From: Hyphomicrobiales bacterium
GTDB taxonomy: Bacteria > Pseudomonadota > Alphaproteobacteria > Rhizobiales > Rhizobiaceae
DNA: 64,000 nt
Reading direction: 5' to 3'
NCBI GenBank assembly: GCA_900466945.1
Contig: UBNV01000021.1
Span: 124,001-188,000 of the forward strand
In this document: piece by piece, positions 53,353 through 63,151 of the stretch
Layout of the letters: each line of letters opens with the position of its first letter
Numbering within the stretch: position 1 is the stretch's first letter
The notes under the pieces: model-generated
Databases searched by the model: none
What the model was told of the DNA's origin: nothing
Seen by the model: only the letters and a program-made list of their open reading frames with translations
Program-made: the position numbers and the translations under genes

Positions 53353-54042
53353 TCAGAGCGGTACCGTGGCATAGGAGCTGCGCACCATCCAGGCGCCGAT
53401 GCTGGCGGCCATCGCGGGATCGCCGACCAGCGTGACTTTGCTGCGGGCGATTTCGCCGCTGAGGCTCGAAAAGCCGATCCATGCGGAGGTCAGGGCCTTG
53501 AGATCGGCCGTGACGAACAGATCCACCTCGTGGCCGGGATCGGTGCAGCAGAGGTCGACAGGAGTGCCGGGCTTGCAGAGAAGCCAGTAGCTCTGCTCGT
53601 CGCGCGGCAATTCGGGAAAGATGAAGCAGATGACGCTGCGGCGCGAGGCCGGCAGAGAGGCCGGATTGATCTTCCGGCGCATGTTCCACATCAACAGGCG
53701 CGCATCGAGCTTTTCCAGTGTCACATCCGCATCGATATTGCGGTGCGCCCACTGGCCGAGTGCGCGGACGATCGGCTCCAGCTCGTCGGCGATTGCCGTC
53801 GTCCGATAATTGATCTCGCCCGAGGTCGGATGCTGGACGCGCACGACGAGGCCACGCTCTTCCATCTCGCGCAGGCGCTTCGACATCAGGGTCGGCGACA
53901 TGCCGGGCACGCCCCGGCGGATCTCGTTGAAGCGGGTAGAGCCCGACCACATTTCCGACAGAAGGAGCAGCGTCCAGCGCGGCTCCAGCACCTCGCAGGC
54001 CTTGGCCACCGGGCAGAACTGATTGTAGCCGTCGCTTGCCAT
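53353..54042 (-). CDS. HxlR family regulator with SCP2-like C-terminal domain
   Basis: A 229-residue protein. An N-terminal HxlR winged helix (CPVAKACEVLEPRWTLLLLS, RRGVPGMSPTLMSKRLREME, IVRALGQWAHRNI) fills about residues 10-100. The C-terminal ~120 residues (ARLLMWNMRRKINPASLPAS, PVDLCCTDPGHEVDLFVTAD) resemble a sterol-carrier-type SCP2 fold that could bind a hydrophobic ligand. The start at the ATG 54042 is chosen by CAGGAGG upstream; MMTARRLR at 54066 is less likely. It probably regulates the adjacent methyltransferase and itself through the site at 54087/53308. Confidence 0.87.
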   Translation of the reverse strand: MASDGYNQFCPVAKACEVLEPRWTLLLLSEMWSGSTRFNEIRRGVPGMSPTLMSKRLREMEERGLVVRVQHPTSGEINYRTTAIADELEPIVRALGQWAHRNIDADVTLEKLDARLLMWNMRRKINPASLPASRRSVICFIFPELPRDEQSYWLLCKPGTPVDLCCTDPGHEVDLFVTADLKALTSAWIGFSSLSGEIARSKVTLVGDPAMAASIGAWMVRSSYATVPL

Positions 54043-54086
54043 TCGCAGCCTCCTGGCGGTCATCATGCGCCCCGCAGCCTCTGACC

Positions 54087-54108
54087 GTCCAGTACAGATA
54101 GTGTAGCG
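54087..54108 (-). promoter_or_regulatory. Shared 22-bp site, regulator copy
   Basis: On the minus strand CGCTACACTAT-CTGTACTGGAC, 44 bases before the HxlR regulator start, containing TACA-N5-TGTA. 16 of 22 bases match the site at 53308, at nearly the same distance from the start codon. Confidence 0.55.
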
Positions 54109-54156
54109 GACAAAACCGCTCCGACAGACGAGTTCCAGCGCATCTGATTGGAGGGC

Positions 54157-55185
54157 TCAGAGCGTGCCCTGCCGCCTGTTCCAACCTTTCTGGGCGCGCC
54201 AGAAGACGGTCGAATCCGCATAACCCAGCACCTCGGCGATGCGTGCCTTTTGCACATGGGCCTCGAGCTGTGTGGCGGCGATGGCTTCCCGGGATTCGCG
54301 CACGAGATGGCGCAGCGATGTTCCCTCTTCGGCCAGACGACGCTGCAGCGTGCGGACAGAAATCCTGAGTTCGGCAGCGACGGACGGCAGCGTGATCGGC
54401 TTGTGCCCGAGATAGATGCCGATCAGGGCCCGCACCCGCTCGCTGATGCTGTCGGGCGTGATGGCCTTACCCACGAGTTCCGCCACATGCCGTTCGAGAA
54501 CGGCTGACAGGGCAGGGTCCTCCTGGCGGTAGAGACGGGCTGCATCGCGGCCGTCGACGATGATCCGGTTGGCGGATTCTCCGAACTTCAGCGGGCAGCG
54601 GAAGATGCGCTCCAGCACCGAACGATCCCGGGGTGGCAGATGCTCGAAATGCACCTCCAGCGGCTTCCAGCTCTTGGCAAAGCACGAGCGCACCAGCTGG
54701 CAGGAGGCGACGACGGAAAATTCGCTGTCCTGCCGCCTAGGCCACATCCGCGCATCCTCCAGCCGGTAGCTCCAGACGAGATTGCCATCTTCCTCGAAGA
54801 CGCCGGAACTCGTGGCACTCTGTACCGTGTTGACGTATTTTGCCAGCCGCTCGAAGCCGGCGCGGATCGTGCCCGAGATCGAGAACAGGACGCCGATCGG
54901 GCCGATATCGCTCGGCTTGAACAGGGTGCCCAACCGGGCGCCGAGCGAGGACTCGCCGGTCACGAGAGCCGCCTCCTCGAAGATCGCGACATACCGCGCC
55001 ATCGGGATCATGGCGTAGGGATCGTCCAGCTGGCTGCGCAGAATGCCGTGCGAGGCGAGCAAGAGGTCGGTCTTGCCGCTGCGCCGGTCGATTTGTTCGA
55101 CGAGCGGGGCAAGGACCGAGGCCCGAATGGATGCAATTGCGGGCATTGGCCTGTTCATTTGCGGTGCAACTGCCATTTTCACCAT
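54157..55185 (-). CDS. AraC family regulator of the amine-oxidase operon
   Basis: A 342-residue AraC-type regulator. Residues ~20-220 are an N-terminal effector domain of the Arabinose_bd/OruR type (IPMARYVAIFEEAALVTGES and FGESANRIIV). Two helix-turn-helix motifs close the protein (AAELRISVRTLQRRLAEEGT, then IAEVLGYADSTVFWRAQKGW). It is divergent from the APC permease and copper amine oxidase genes across 112 bases and most likely activates them in response to an amine. Ligand and operator are not determined. Confidence 0.9.
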   Translation of the reverse strand: MVKMAVAPQMNRPMPAIASIRASVLAPLVEQIDRRSGKTDLLLASHGILRSQLDDPYAMIPMARYVAIFEEAALVTGESSLGARLGTLFKPSDIGPIGVLFSISGTIRAGFERLAKYVNTVQSATSSGVFEEDGNLVWSYRLEDARMWPRRQDSEFSVVASCQLVRSCFAKSWKPLEVHFEHLPPRDRSVLERIFRCPLKFGESANRIIVDGRDAARLYRQEDPALSAVLERHVAELVGKAITPDSISERVRALIGIYLGHKPITLPSVAAELRISVRTLQRRLAEEGTSLRHLVRESREAIAATQLEAHVQKARIAEVLGYADSTVFWRAQKGWNRRQGTL

Positions 55186-55297
55186 CCTGAAACGGCCGCG
55201 TGGCGCGGTTTATCGATTCAATGGCATGAAGTGCAATTTCGGGGCCAAAGTGTCGCGCCTACCCTCTTGATGAAAATCAAGCACAAGAGGGGTTCCC

Positions 55298-56737
55298 ATG
55301 ACATTACAATCCATTGCGGATGGTCCCACGGATCGGCTGGCAAAGAATTCCGTCGGCCTCGCGCATATCGTCTTCTTCGTCGTCGCGGCTGCAGCACCGC
55401 TCACCGCCGTCGTCGGCGCAACGCCGGCCGCTTTTGCCTTCGGCAATGGTGCGGGCGTCCCCGGTGCCTTCGTGCTCGCTGGCATCCTTTATCTGCTATT
55501 CTCGGTCGGCTTCACCGCCATGAGCCGCCATGTCGGCGGGGCCGGTGCCTTCTACACCTACATCACCCACGGCATCGGCAAGCCGGCCGGCGTCGGCGGC
55601 GCGCTGATGGCGCTGGTCACCTATTCGGCGGTGCAGATCGCCGTCTACGGCCTCTTCGGCCTGTTCATGGCCGGCGCCATGGCGCCGCTCGTAGAACTGC
55701 CCTGGTGGGTCTGGTCCTTTGCTGCGCTCGTGATCGTGCATGTCTGCGGCCAGCGCAACATCGCTTTTTCCGGCGCCATCCTCGGCGTCTGCATGATCGC
55801 CGAGATCGCCATTTTGCTGCTGCTCGACATCGGCATCCTGATGGCCGGCGGCGGACCTGAAGGCTTCGGCTTCATCTCGTTCTCGCCCGCCACCGTCTTT
55901 GCGCCGGGCCTCGGTGTGGCGCTCGTCTTCGTCGTCGGTTCCTATATTGGCTTCGAGGCGACCGCGATCTTCGGTGAAGAGGCGGAAAACCCGGAAAAGA
56001 CCATCCCGCGCGCAACTTACGTCGCAGTGCTCCTGATCACGGTCTTCTATGCCTTCTCCACCTGGGCAATCGTCCAGTTCTACGGTCCGGCAGCGGTGCA
56101 GCCGACGGCGGCCGCGGGTCTCGAGGGTTTCTACTTCGCCGCCACCGACACCATTCTCGGCCCCTGGGCTTCGCAGGTGATGAACATCCTTCTGATCACC
56201 AGCCTGTTTGCCTGCGTGCTATCCTTCCACAACACGCTGAACCGCTATTTCTTCGCCCTTGGCCGCGAAGGTCTCGCCTTCAAACTGCTCGGCAAGGTGC
56301 ACCCGATGCATGGTTCGCCCTACGTCGCCGGCATGCTGCAGAGCGCGATTGCCGCTGTCGTCCTGGTGCTCTTCATTCTGGCCGGTGCCGATCCCTATAC
56401 GGTGGTCTTCTCCTGGATGTCGGCACTCGCTGTTATCGGCATCCTCACGGTCCAGGCCCTGGTCTCCGTCGCCATCATCCTCTTCTTCCGCAAGGTGAAG
56501 ACGGGTCACGGGGTCTGGACGACGACGATTGCCCCGGCGCTCGGTCTTGCCGGTTTGCTGGGCGCACTGGGTCTGGTCATCGCCAACCTGTCGCTGCTCT
56601 CAGGCTCCGAAAGCCTCATCGTCAAGTCCTTCCCCACTCTGATCGTACTGATCGGTCTGATCGGAGCAGCCTTTGCCATGCAGATCAGAAAGGCCAAGCC
56701 GGAACTCTACGCTTCGCTCGGAAAGGCCTTCGAATGA
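55298..56737 (+). CDS. APC family amine/amino acid permease
   Basis: A 479-residue inner-membrane transporter with about twelve helices, of the APC superfamily: FFVVAAAAPLTAVVGATPAA, the GGAGAFYTYITHGIGKPAGV segment with the family GG..Y pattern, and FGEEAENPEKTIPRATYVAV. It would import the amine oxidised by the copper amine oxidase encoded downstream. Its last codon overlaps the start of a 56-residue membrane peptide gene (ATGA). AAGAGGGG precedes the start. Confidence 0.92.
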   Translation: MTLQSIADGPTDRLAKNSVGLAHIVFFVVAAAAPLTAVVGATPAAFAFGNGAGVPGAFVLAGILYLLFSVGFTAMSRHVGGAGAFYTYITHGIGKPAGVGGALMALVTYSAVQIAVYGLFGLFMAGAMAPLVELPWWVWSFAALVIVHVCGQRNIAFSGAILGVCMIAEIAILLLLDIGILMAGGGPEGFGFISFSPATVFAPGLGVALVFVVGSYIGFEATAIFGEEAENPEKTIPRATYVAVLLITVFYAFSTWAIVQFYGPAAVQPTAAAGLEGFYFAATDTILGPWASQVMNILLITSLFACVLSFHNTLNRYFFALGREGLAFKLLGKVHPMHGSPYVAGMLQSAIAAVVLVLFILAGADPYTVVFSWMSALAVIGILTVQALVSVAIILFFRKVKTGHGVWTTTIAPALGLAGLLGALGLVIANLSLLSGSESLIVKSFPTLIVLIGLIGAAFAMQIRKAKPELYASLGKAFE

Positions 56738-56904
56738 CCGCCCTGAAGACACTGCCCGCGACCGACCGCCTGCTCGGCATCACGCTGATCGCCCTGAGCG
56801 CCGCGACGATCCTGCTCGCAACCGAGGCCCATGCCTTCTGCAATCTCTTCTGCATCCACGGCATGCCGCCCATCGAGGCCGAGATCTGCGCAGAGCGCGG
56901 CTGA
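56734..56904 (+). CDS. 56-residue membrane peptide between permease and amine oxidase
   Basis: A short gene that begins inside the stop of the permease (ATGA) and ends 71 bases before the amine oxidase. The product has a hydrophobic helix at about residues 13-30 (LLGITLIALSAATILLA) and then EAHAFCNLFCIHGMPP with cysteines at 36 and 40, plus a third Cys near the C-terminus (EICAERG). It has the form of a small membrane-anchored, or signal-peptide-bearing, Cys/His protein. The four-base coupling to the permease and position ahead of a copper enzyme suggest a role in amine transport or copper supply; no family is known to me. Confidence 0.65.
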   Translation: MTALKTLPATDRLLGITLIALSAATILLATEAHAFCNLFCIHGMPPIEAEICAERG

Positions 56905-56975
56905 CACGACACGGGTGGCGTCCGTTCCGGCGCCACCCGAACTCTACAAACCCTTGTTACCTGAAGGACGCTCCC

Positions 56976-58970
56976 ATGGACGCCGTCGTCGACACCATCA
57001 TCCACCCGCTCGATCCCTTGAGCCTGTCCGAAATCGCGGAAGCGGTTGCCATCCTCAAGGACGAAAAGTCGCTCGCGGAAACCATTCGCTTCCCCATCAT
57101 CCGGCTTGAAGAGCCTGCCAAGGTCGACCTTGCCGCCTTTCGGGCCGGCAAGCCGCTGCCGCGTCTCGCCTTCATCCTTTCGCTCGATATATCCAGCGGC
57201 GCGACCTTCGAGAGCATTGTCGACCTCTCGGCTAAGACCGTCGCCGACCACAAGCGTCTGGCCCATGACGAACTGCCCTATGGCCAGCCGCCGGTGATGC
57301 TCTGCGAATTCGAGACGGTCGAGGCGACGGTCAAGTCTGATCCGCGCTGGATTGAAGCGGTGAAGAAGCGCGGCATCACCGACGAGGACATTCCGCTCGT
57401 TCAGATCGACCCCTTCTCATCTGGCTATTTCGGCCTGGAATTCGAAAAGGGCCAGCGCATCGTGCGCGCCGTCTCCTACTGGCGCGAGGACGTCAGGGAC
57501 AACGGCTATTCCCATCCGATCGAAGGGGTGGTGGCCGTGGTCGATCTGGTGAAGAACCAGGTGGTTGATCTGGTCGATGACGGCCGCATCATTCCGGTGC
57601 CCAAGAAGAAGCGCAATTACGGTCAGGAAGCTTTTCCCGAGACGCGCCAGGGGTTGAAACCCCTCGACATCGTCCAGCCGGAAGGCCCAAGCTTCACCGT
57701 CGACGGCTGGAAGGTCGAGTGGCAGAACTGGTCCTTCCGCGTCGGCTTCACCCCGCGCGAAGGCCTCGTGCTGCATGAACTTGGCATCAAGGACGGCGGC
57801 AAGATCCGCCCGATCGTCTTCCGCGCCTCGGTGACGGAAATGGTCGTGCCCTATGCCGATCCGACCGCCAACCACTTCTGGAAGAGCGCCTTCGACGCCG
57901 GCGAATATGGACTGGGGCGTCTCGCCAACTGCCTGGAGCTTGGCTGCGACTGCCTGGGGCATATCCACTATTTCGACGTGCCCTCGGCCGATGATTTCGG
58001 CCAGCCGATGGTGATGAAGAATGCCATCTGCATGCATGAGGAGGATTACGGCATCCTCTGGAAGCACTACGAATTCCGCAACGGCATCTTCGAAGTCCGC
58101 CGCTCGCGCCGCCTCGTCATCTCCTTCTTCGCCACCGTCGGCAATTACGACTACGGCTTCTACTGGTATCTCTACCAGGACGGCACGATCCAGCTGGAGG
58201 CCAAACTGACCGGCATCATCCAGACGGCAGCCGTGGCGCCGGGGGAAACCTATCAATGGGGCGGCATGGTCGACGACAATCTCGGCGGCCCGACGCACCA
58301 GCACTTCTTCAACGCCCGTCTGCACATGGATGTCGATGGCGGCGGCAATACGGTCACCGAGCATGAATTCGTTCCCCGTCCCTGGGGCGACGATAACCCT
58401 TACGGCAATGTCTTTGACACCAAGACAAAGGTGTTGAAGCGCGAGCTGGATTCACCCGCTGTCGCCAATGGCGAGACCGGGCGCTACTGGAAGGTACAGA
58501 ACCCCAACGTCAAGAATTCCGTCGGCAAGGCGCCGGGCTACAAGATGGTGGTGATGCCGAGCCCGCTGATGCTGGCGCAGGAAGGCTCGACGGTTGCCCA
58601 GCGTGGTGGCTTTGCGAAAAAGCACATCTGGGTGACAGCCTTCGATCCGGCGGAGAAATATGCGTCCGGCGATTATCCGAACGTCCATGCAGGCGGCGAC
58701 GGCCTGCCGAAATATGTCGCCCAGAACCGCGACATCGAGAATGCCGACGTGGTTCTCTGGCACTCCTTCGGCCACACCCATGTCTGCAAGCCGGAGGACT
58801 TTCCGATCATGCCGGTCGAATATGCCGGCTTCACGCTGAAGCCGAACGGCTTCTTCGACGCCAATATCGCGATGGATCTGCCAGCCGACAAGAACGGCCA
58901 CAGCCGGGACAATCGCGAGGCGGATTGCTGTGCGCCCAAGCCCGAGACGAAGAGCGGCTGCTGCCACTGA
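56976..58970 (+). CDS. Copper-containing primary amine oxidase
   Basis: A 664-residue TPQ-dependent amine oxidase that converts primary amines to aldehydes with release of ammonia and hydrogen peroxide. The TPQ precursor is Tyr391 in VGNYDYGF, the catalytic base Asp307 in SAFDAGEYGLG, and copper ligands His441 and His443 (THQHFF) with His602 (THV). Spacings agree with the Arthrobacter globiformis enzyme. No signal peptide, so it is cytosolic. The last residues DCCAPKPETKSGCCH form an unusual Cys/His tail absent from the core fold. AAGGA precedes the ATG at 56976. Confidence 0.95.
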   Translation: MDAVVDTIIHPLDPLSLSEIAEAVAILKDEKSLAETIRFPIIRLEEPAKVDLAAFRAGKPLPRLAFILSLDISSGATFESIVDLSAKTVADHKRLAHDELPYGQPPVMLCEFETVEATVKSDPRWIEAVKKRGITDEDIPLVQIDPFSSGYFGLEFEKGQRIVRAVSYWREDVRDNGYSHPIEGVVAVVDLVKNQVVDLVDDGRIIPVPKKKRNYGQEAFPETRQGLKPLDIVQPEGPSFTVDGWKVEWQNWSFRVGFTPREGLVLHELGIKDGGKIRPIVFRASVTEMVVPYADPTANHFWKSAFDAGEYGLGRLANCLELGCDCLGHIHYFDVPSADDFGQPMVMKNAICMHEEDYGILWKHYEFRNGIFEVRRSRRLVISFFATVGNYDYGFYWYLYQDGTIQLEAKLTGIIQTAAVAPGETYQWGGMVDDNLGGPTHQHFFNARLHMDVDGGGNTVTEHEFVPRPWGDDNPYGNVFDTKTKVLKRELDSPAVANGETGRYWKVQNPNVKNSVGKAPGYKMVVMPSPLMLAQEGSTVAQRGGFAKKHIWVTAFDPAEKYASGDYPNVHAGGDGLPKYVAQNRDIENADVVLWHSFGHTHVCKPEDFPIMPVEYAGFTLKPNGFFDANIAMDLPADKNGHSRDNREADCCAPKPETKSGCCH

Positions 58971-58988
58971 GGTGGATGCCTGAAAACG

Positions 58989-59019
58989 AAGAGGCCCGGG
59001 TTTGATGCCCGGGCCTCTT
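58989..59019. terminator. Bidirectional terminator
   Basis: A perfect 12-bp stem AAGAGGCCCGGG/CCCGGGCCTCTT with a 7-base loop, between convergent genes ending at 58970 and 59043. TTGTCGTTT follows on the plus strand, CGTTTTC on the minus strand. Confidence 0.85.
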
Positions 59020-59042
59020 GTCGTTTGCGACGATCGAAAGCG

Positions 59043-60188
<1,146 letters not shown>

Positions 60189-60297
60189 CTAGTCGGGCAG
60201 GGCAGGGAGTGCAAGGTCAAATGCTCACGAAATTGTCCGGCAACCGGACCAAATCTGCTTTTTGTTTCGCAAAATCGTTGTTCCACGCAAGGAACTG

Positions 60298-60777
60298 TCA
60301 GGTCGGGCTGTTTGGGCTGCGCAGGCGGGGATCGTCGACAGCAGGATTGTAGAAAAGCGACAGCACGAGGCTTTTGGCAATGCGCTCGGCGCTCGCCATG
60401 AACCAGCGATGCGCGCCTTCAGTCGCGCCGACCTGGATCAGCGTGTCGGAAAAGAGCTGCAGCCATTGCAGGAAGAGGCCTTCCGCCATGCCGTCGACCC
60501 CCTGATGCGCCATGACGGGCTTGCCGCCATAGGCGCCGGTCTTGAAGGCGACGGAGCCCCAGAAGGCCTTCATCTTGATCATGTGGTCGGGCCAGCGACC
60601 GGCAACCCGCCCTTCGAAGACAGGTCCGAGATCCGGATGCTGTCGGATATTGCCATAGAAGGTTTCCACCATCCGATCGATGAAGGCAGCGTCCACGCCC
60701 ATGGCGGCCATCTCGGCTTCGGCGCGGGCGGTGATTTCGGCGCGGTGGGCGGCACGGCCCGTGAGATCCGTGGTCAT
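60298..60777 (-). CDS. Group III truncated haemoglobin
   Basis: A 159-residue haem protein of the truncated (2-over-2) globin group III: AAFIDRMVETFYGNIRQHPD with the distal-side FY pair, then RWPDHMIKMKAFWGSVAFKT and PVMAHQGV, with a proximal His in the F helix region. Group III members bind oxygen or nitric oxide; the role is unresolved. The start is the ATG at 60777. It is divergent from mbfA, and its upstream region contains the Irr-type box at 60874, 97 bases away. Confidence 0.87.
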   Translation of the reverse strand: MTTDLTGRAAHRAEITARAEAEMAAMGVDAAFIDRMVETFYGNIRQHPDLGPVFEGRVAGRWPDHMIKMKAFWGSVAFKTGAYGGKPVMAHQGVDGMAEGLFLQWLQLFSDTLIQVGATEGAHRWFMASAERIAKSLVLSLFYNPAVDDPRLRSPNSPT

Positions 60778-60873
60778 GGCCTCTCTCATTGCTGATATCT
60801 GTCGCACGATTGATGCGCTTCGGGATGCAAATGGTCCATGCGGCATCTTGATACAAGCCGCAAACTGTCTTAA

Positions 60874-60891
60874 GTTTAGAATAATTCTAAG
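60874..60891. promoter_or_regulatory. Irr box (iron control element)
   Basis: TTTAGAATAATTCTAAG, containing the perfect 15-bp palindrome TTAGAAT-A-ATTCTAA, matches the Irr-binding element consensus TTTAGAA-N3-TTCTAAA of rhizobia. It lies 18 bases before the mbfA start codon, so Irr bound there would block mbfA expression when iron is scarce, as reported for mbfA of Agrobacterium and Bradyrhizobium. It may also influence the divergent truncated globin gene. Confidence 0.85.
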
Positions 60892-60908
60892 ATAGGTGTT
60901 GCAATCCC

Positions 60909-61892
60909 ATGTTCAGTCTCTCCCTCAAGGGCGGCAAGCGGCCCTTCGATCAGCTTTCCGAACAGGAAATCCTAGCGCTCGCCATTTCCTCCGAGGAGGA
61001 TGATGCACGGATCTACCTCGCTTACGCCGATCAATTGCGCGCCCAGTTTCCGCAATCGGCCAAGGTCTTCGAGGATATGGCCGAGGTGGAGCACACTCAT
61101 CGCAACATGCTGATCGAGATACACCGCGACCGCTTTGGCGAGCGCATTCCCTTGATCCGCCGCGAGCACGTCCAGGGCTTCTACGACCGTAAGCCGGACT
61201 GGCTGCGCCAGAACCAGACGCTCGACCAGATCCGTGACGAAGCGATGCGGATGGAGGAGGGGGCTTACCGTTTCTATCACGAAGCCGCCCAGCACACGTC
61301 CGATGCCGGCATCCGCAAGCTGCTCGGTGATCTCGCCATGGCCGAGCAGGGGCATGAGGAGATCGCCACTATGCTCGGCGACCGGCATCTGCCGGAAGAT
61401 GCGCGCGAGACGGAAGACGAGACGAAGAAGCGCCAATTCGTGCTTACCTATGTCCAGCCGGGCCTGGCCGGACTGATGGACGGCTCCGTCTCGACGCTCG
61501 CGCCAATCTTTGCGGCGGCTTTCGCCACGGGTGACACCTGGTCGACTTTCCTGATCGGCCTTTCGGCTTCCGTGGGTGCCGGTATCTCCATGGGCTTCAC
61601 CGAGGCGGCCCATGACGACGGCAAGCTGTCGGGCCGCGGTTCGCCGCTGAAGCGTGGTCTTGCCTCCGGCATCATGACCACGGTCGGCGGTCTCGGCCAC
61701 GCGCTGCCTTATCTCATCCCGCATTTCTGGACCGCGACGATCACGGCGATCATCGTCGTCTTCTTTGAGCTCTGGGCAATCGCCTTCATCCAGAACCGCT
61801 ACATGGAAACGCCTTTCTGGCGCGCTGCCATGCAGGTGGTGTTGGGTGGCTCGCTTGTGCTTGCCGCCGGCGTCCTGATCGGGCAGGGGTGA
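60909..61892 (+). CDS. mbfA: Membrane-bound ferritin MbfA (ferritin-VIT1 fusion)
   Basis: A 327-residue iron exporter. The N-terminal ~165 residues are a ferritin-like diiron domain (EEDDARIYLAYADQLRAQFP, EVEHTHRNMLIEIHRDRFGE, RMEEGAYRFYHEAAQHTSDA, AEQGHEEIATML with E and H ligands). The C-terminal ~150 residues are a VIT1/CCC1 membrane domain with five helices (GLAGLMDGSVSTLAPIFAAA, GFTEAAHDDG). MbfA protects against iron and peroxide by exporting iron and is repressed by Irr. The start is at 60909 just after the Irr box. Confidence 0.95.
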   Translation: MFSLSLKGGKRPFDQLSEQEILALAISSEEDDARIYLAYADQLRAQFPQSAKVFEDMAEVEHTHRNMLIEIHRDRFGERIPLIRREHVQGFYDRKPDWLRQNQTLDQIRDEAMRMEEGAYRFYHEAAQHTSDAGIRKLLGDLAMAEQGHEEIATMLGDRHLPEDARETEDETKKRQFVLTYVQPGLAGLMDGSVSTLAPIFAAAFATGDTWSTFLIGLSASVGAGISMGFTEAAHDDGKLSGRGSPLKRGLASGIMTTVGGLGHALPYLIPHFWTATITAIIVVFFELWAIAFIQNRYMETPFWRAAMQVVLGGSLVLAAGVLIGQG

Positions 61893-61969
61893 TGCACGCG
61901 GGCGAGGCTTGACGGAGCCTCGTCTCGCACTGTCATCTGGCGATCATCGAAACGCATTATGGCGCACCC

Positions 61970-63139
61970 ATGAAAGCCTCTCCCGCGACCATCGGTCTGG
62001 GCGTCACCATGACCATCGGTTACGGCACGCTCTATTACTCCTTCTCCGTACTCGCTCCCGAAATCGCCCGCGAATTCGGCTGGGGCCAGAGTTTCGTCTT
62101 CGGCGTCTTTTCTCTGGGCCTGCTTGCAGGAGCGGTCTCGGCGCCCGTGCTCGGACGCCTTGTCGATCGCTTCGGTGCTCGATTGATCCTGTGCCTCGGC
62201 TCGATCGCGGCGGCCGTTTCTCTCGCCCTTTTTGCCGTCATGCAGAATGCCTGGCAGTTTGCGGTGATCACGCTGGTGGCCGAGTTCGTGGCACTGGCCG
62301 TCCAGTATGATGCCGGCTTTGCGGCCCTTGCCCAGACGCATGGCCGGGAGGCCCGCGCCCATATCACGCTTGTCACCCTGATCGCAGGCTTTGCCTCCAC
62401 CGTCTTCTGGCCGCTCCTGCAATGGCTGCTGACCTGGATGGACTGGCGCGATGTCTATCTCGTTCTGGCCGCCATGAACCTCATGATCGCGCTCCCCATC
62501 CATTTCGCCTTGCCACGGGCGAGGATCAGCGAAAAGCCGGTCTCCCGTGTCGAGGAGACAAGCGCCGAAATTAACCTCGAAGGAGACCGGAGACGCCGTA
62601 TGGTGCTGATGGCGACGGCCTTTGCGGCGGGTGGCTTCGTCGTATCGGCGGTCGGCGCCACGCTGCTCGTCCTGATGCGCGACCTCGGTTATGCGACCGC
62701 GATGGCGACGCTTGCCGGAAGTCTCATCGGGCCGAGCCAGGTTACGGCGCGCCTGATCGAATATGCCAGGCGCAATCTCTTCTCGCCGCCCCTGACGGCG
62801 ATCATCGCGGCGCTCGCCATGGCACTCGGCCTGTTCGCGCTGGCGGGCGCGCTCATTCAGCCCTTCGCGGCATTCGCCATTGCCTTCGCGGTCTTTTACG
62901 GCGCAGGCCAGGGGCTGACGTCGATCGTCCGGGGCGTGCTGCCGCTGCACTACTTCGGGGCGGCCGGCTATGGCCGAACCATGGGCACGCTCGCATCAAC
63001 GCGGATCGTCGCGTCCGCAATCGCCCCCGTCTCGGTGATCTGGCTGAACGATACGGTGGGCCCGTCGGCTGCGCTGGCAGCACTGGCGGGTATGGCCTGC
63101 CTCGCAGTTCTGGCGACACTCGCGCTGACGCGTCGGTGA
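61970..63139 (+). CDS. MFS transporter
   Basis: A 389-residue major facilitator transporter with about twelve membrane helices. LGRLVDRFGARLILCLGSIA is the conserved loop 2-3 signature. An Arg-rich central loop (ALPRARISEKPVSRVEET) and a periodic second half are typical. The substrate is unknown; it resembles YbjJ/oxalate-formate-type members. It has no operon partners. Confidence 0.87.
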   Translation: MKASPATIGLGVTMTIGYGTLYYSFSVLAPEIAREFGWGQSFVFGVFSLGLLAGAVSAPVLGRLVDRFGARLILCLGSIAAAVSLALFAVMQNAWQFAVITLVAEFVALAVQYDAGFAALAQTHGREARAHITLVTLIAGFASTVFWPLLQWLLTWMDWRDVYLVLAAMNLMIALPIHFALPRARISEKPVSRVEETSAEINLEGDRRRRMVLMATAFAAGGFVVSAVGATLLVLMRDLGYATAMATLAGSLIGPSQVTARLIEYARRNLFSPPLTAIIAALAMALGLFALAGALIQPFAAFAIAFAVFYGAGQGLTSIVRGVLPLHYFGAAGYGRTMGTLASTRIVASAIAPVSVIWLNDTVGPSAALAALAGMACLAVLATLALTRR

Positions 63140-63151
63140 AGAGAGTTACAT

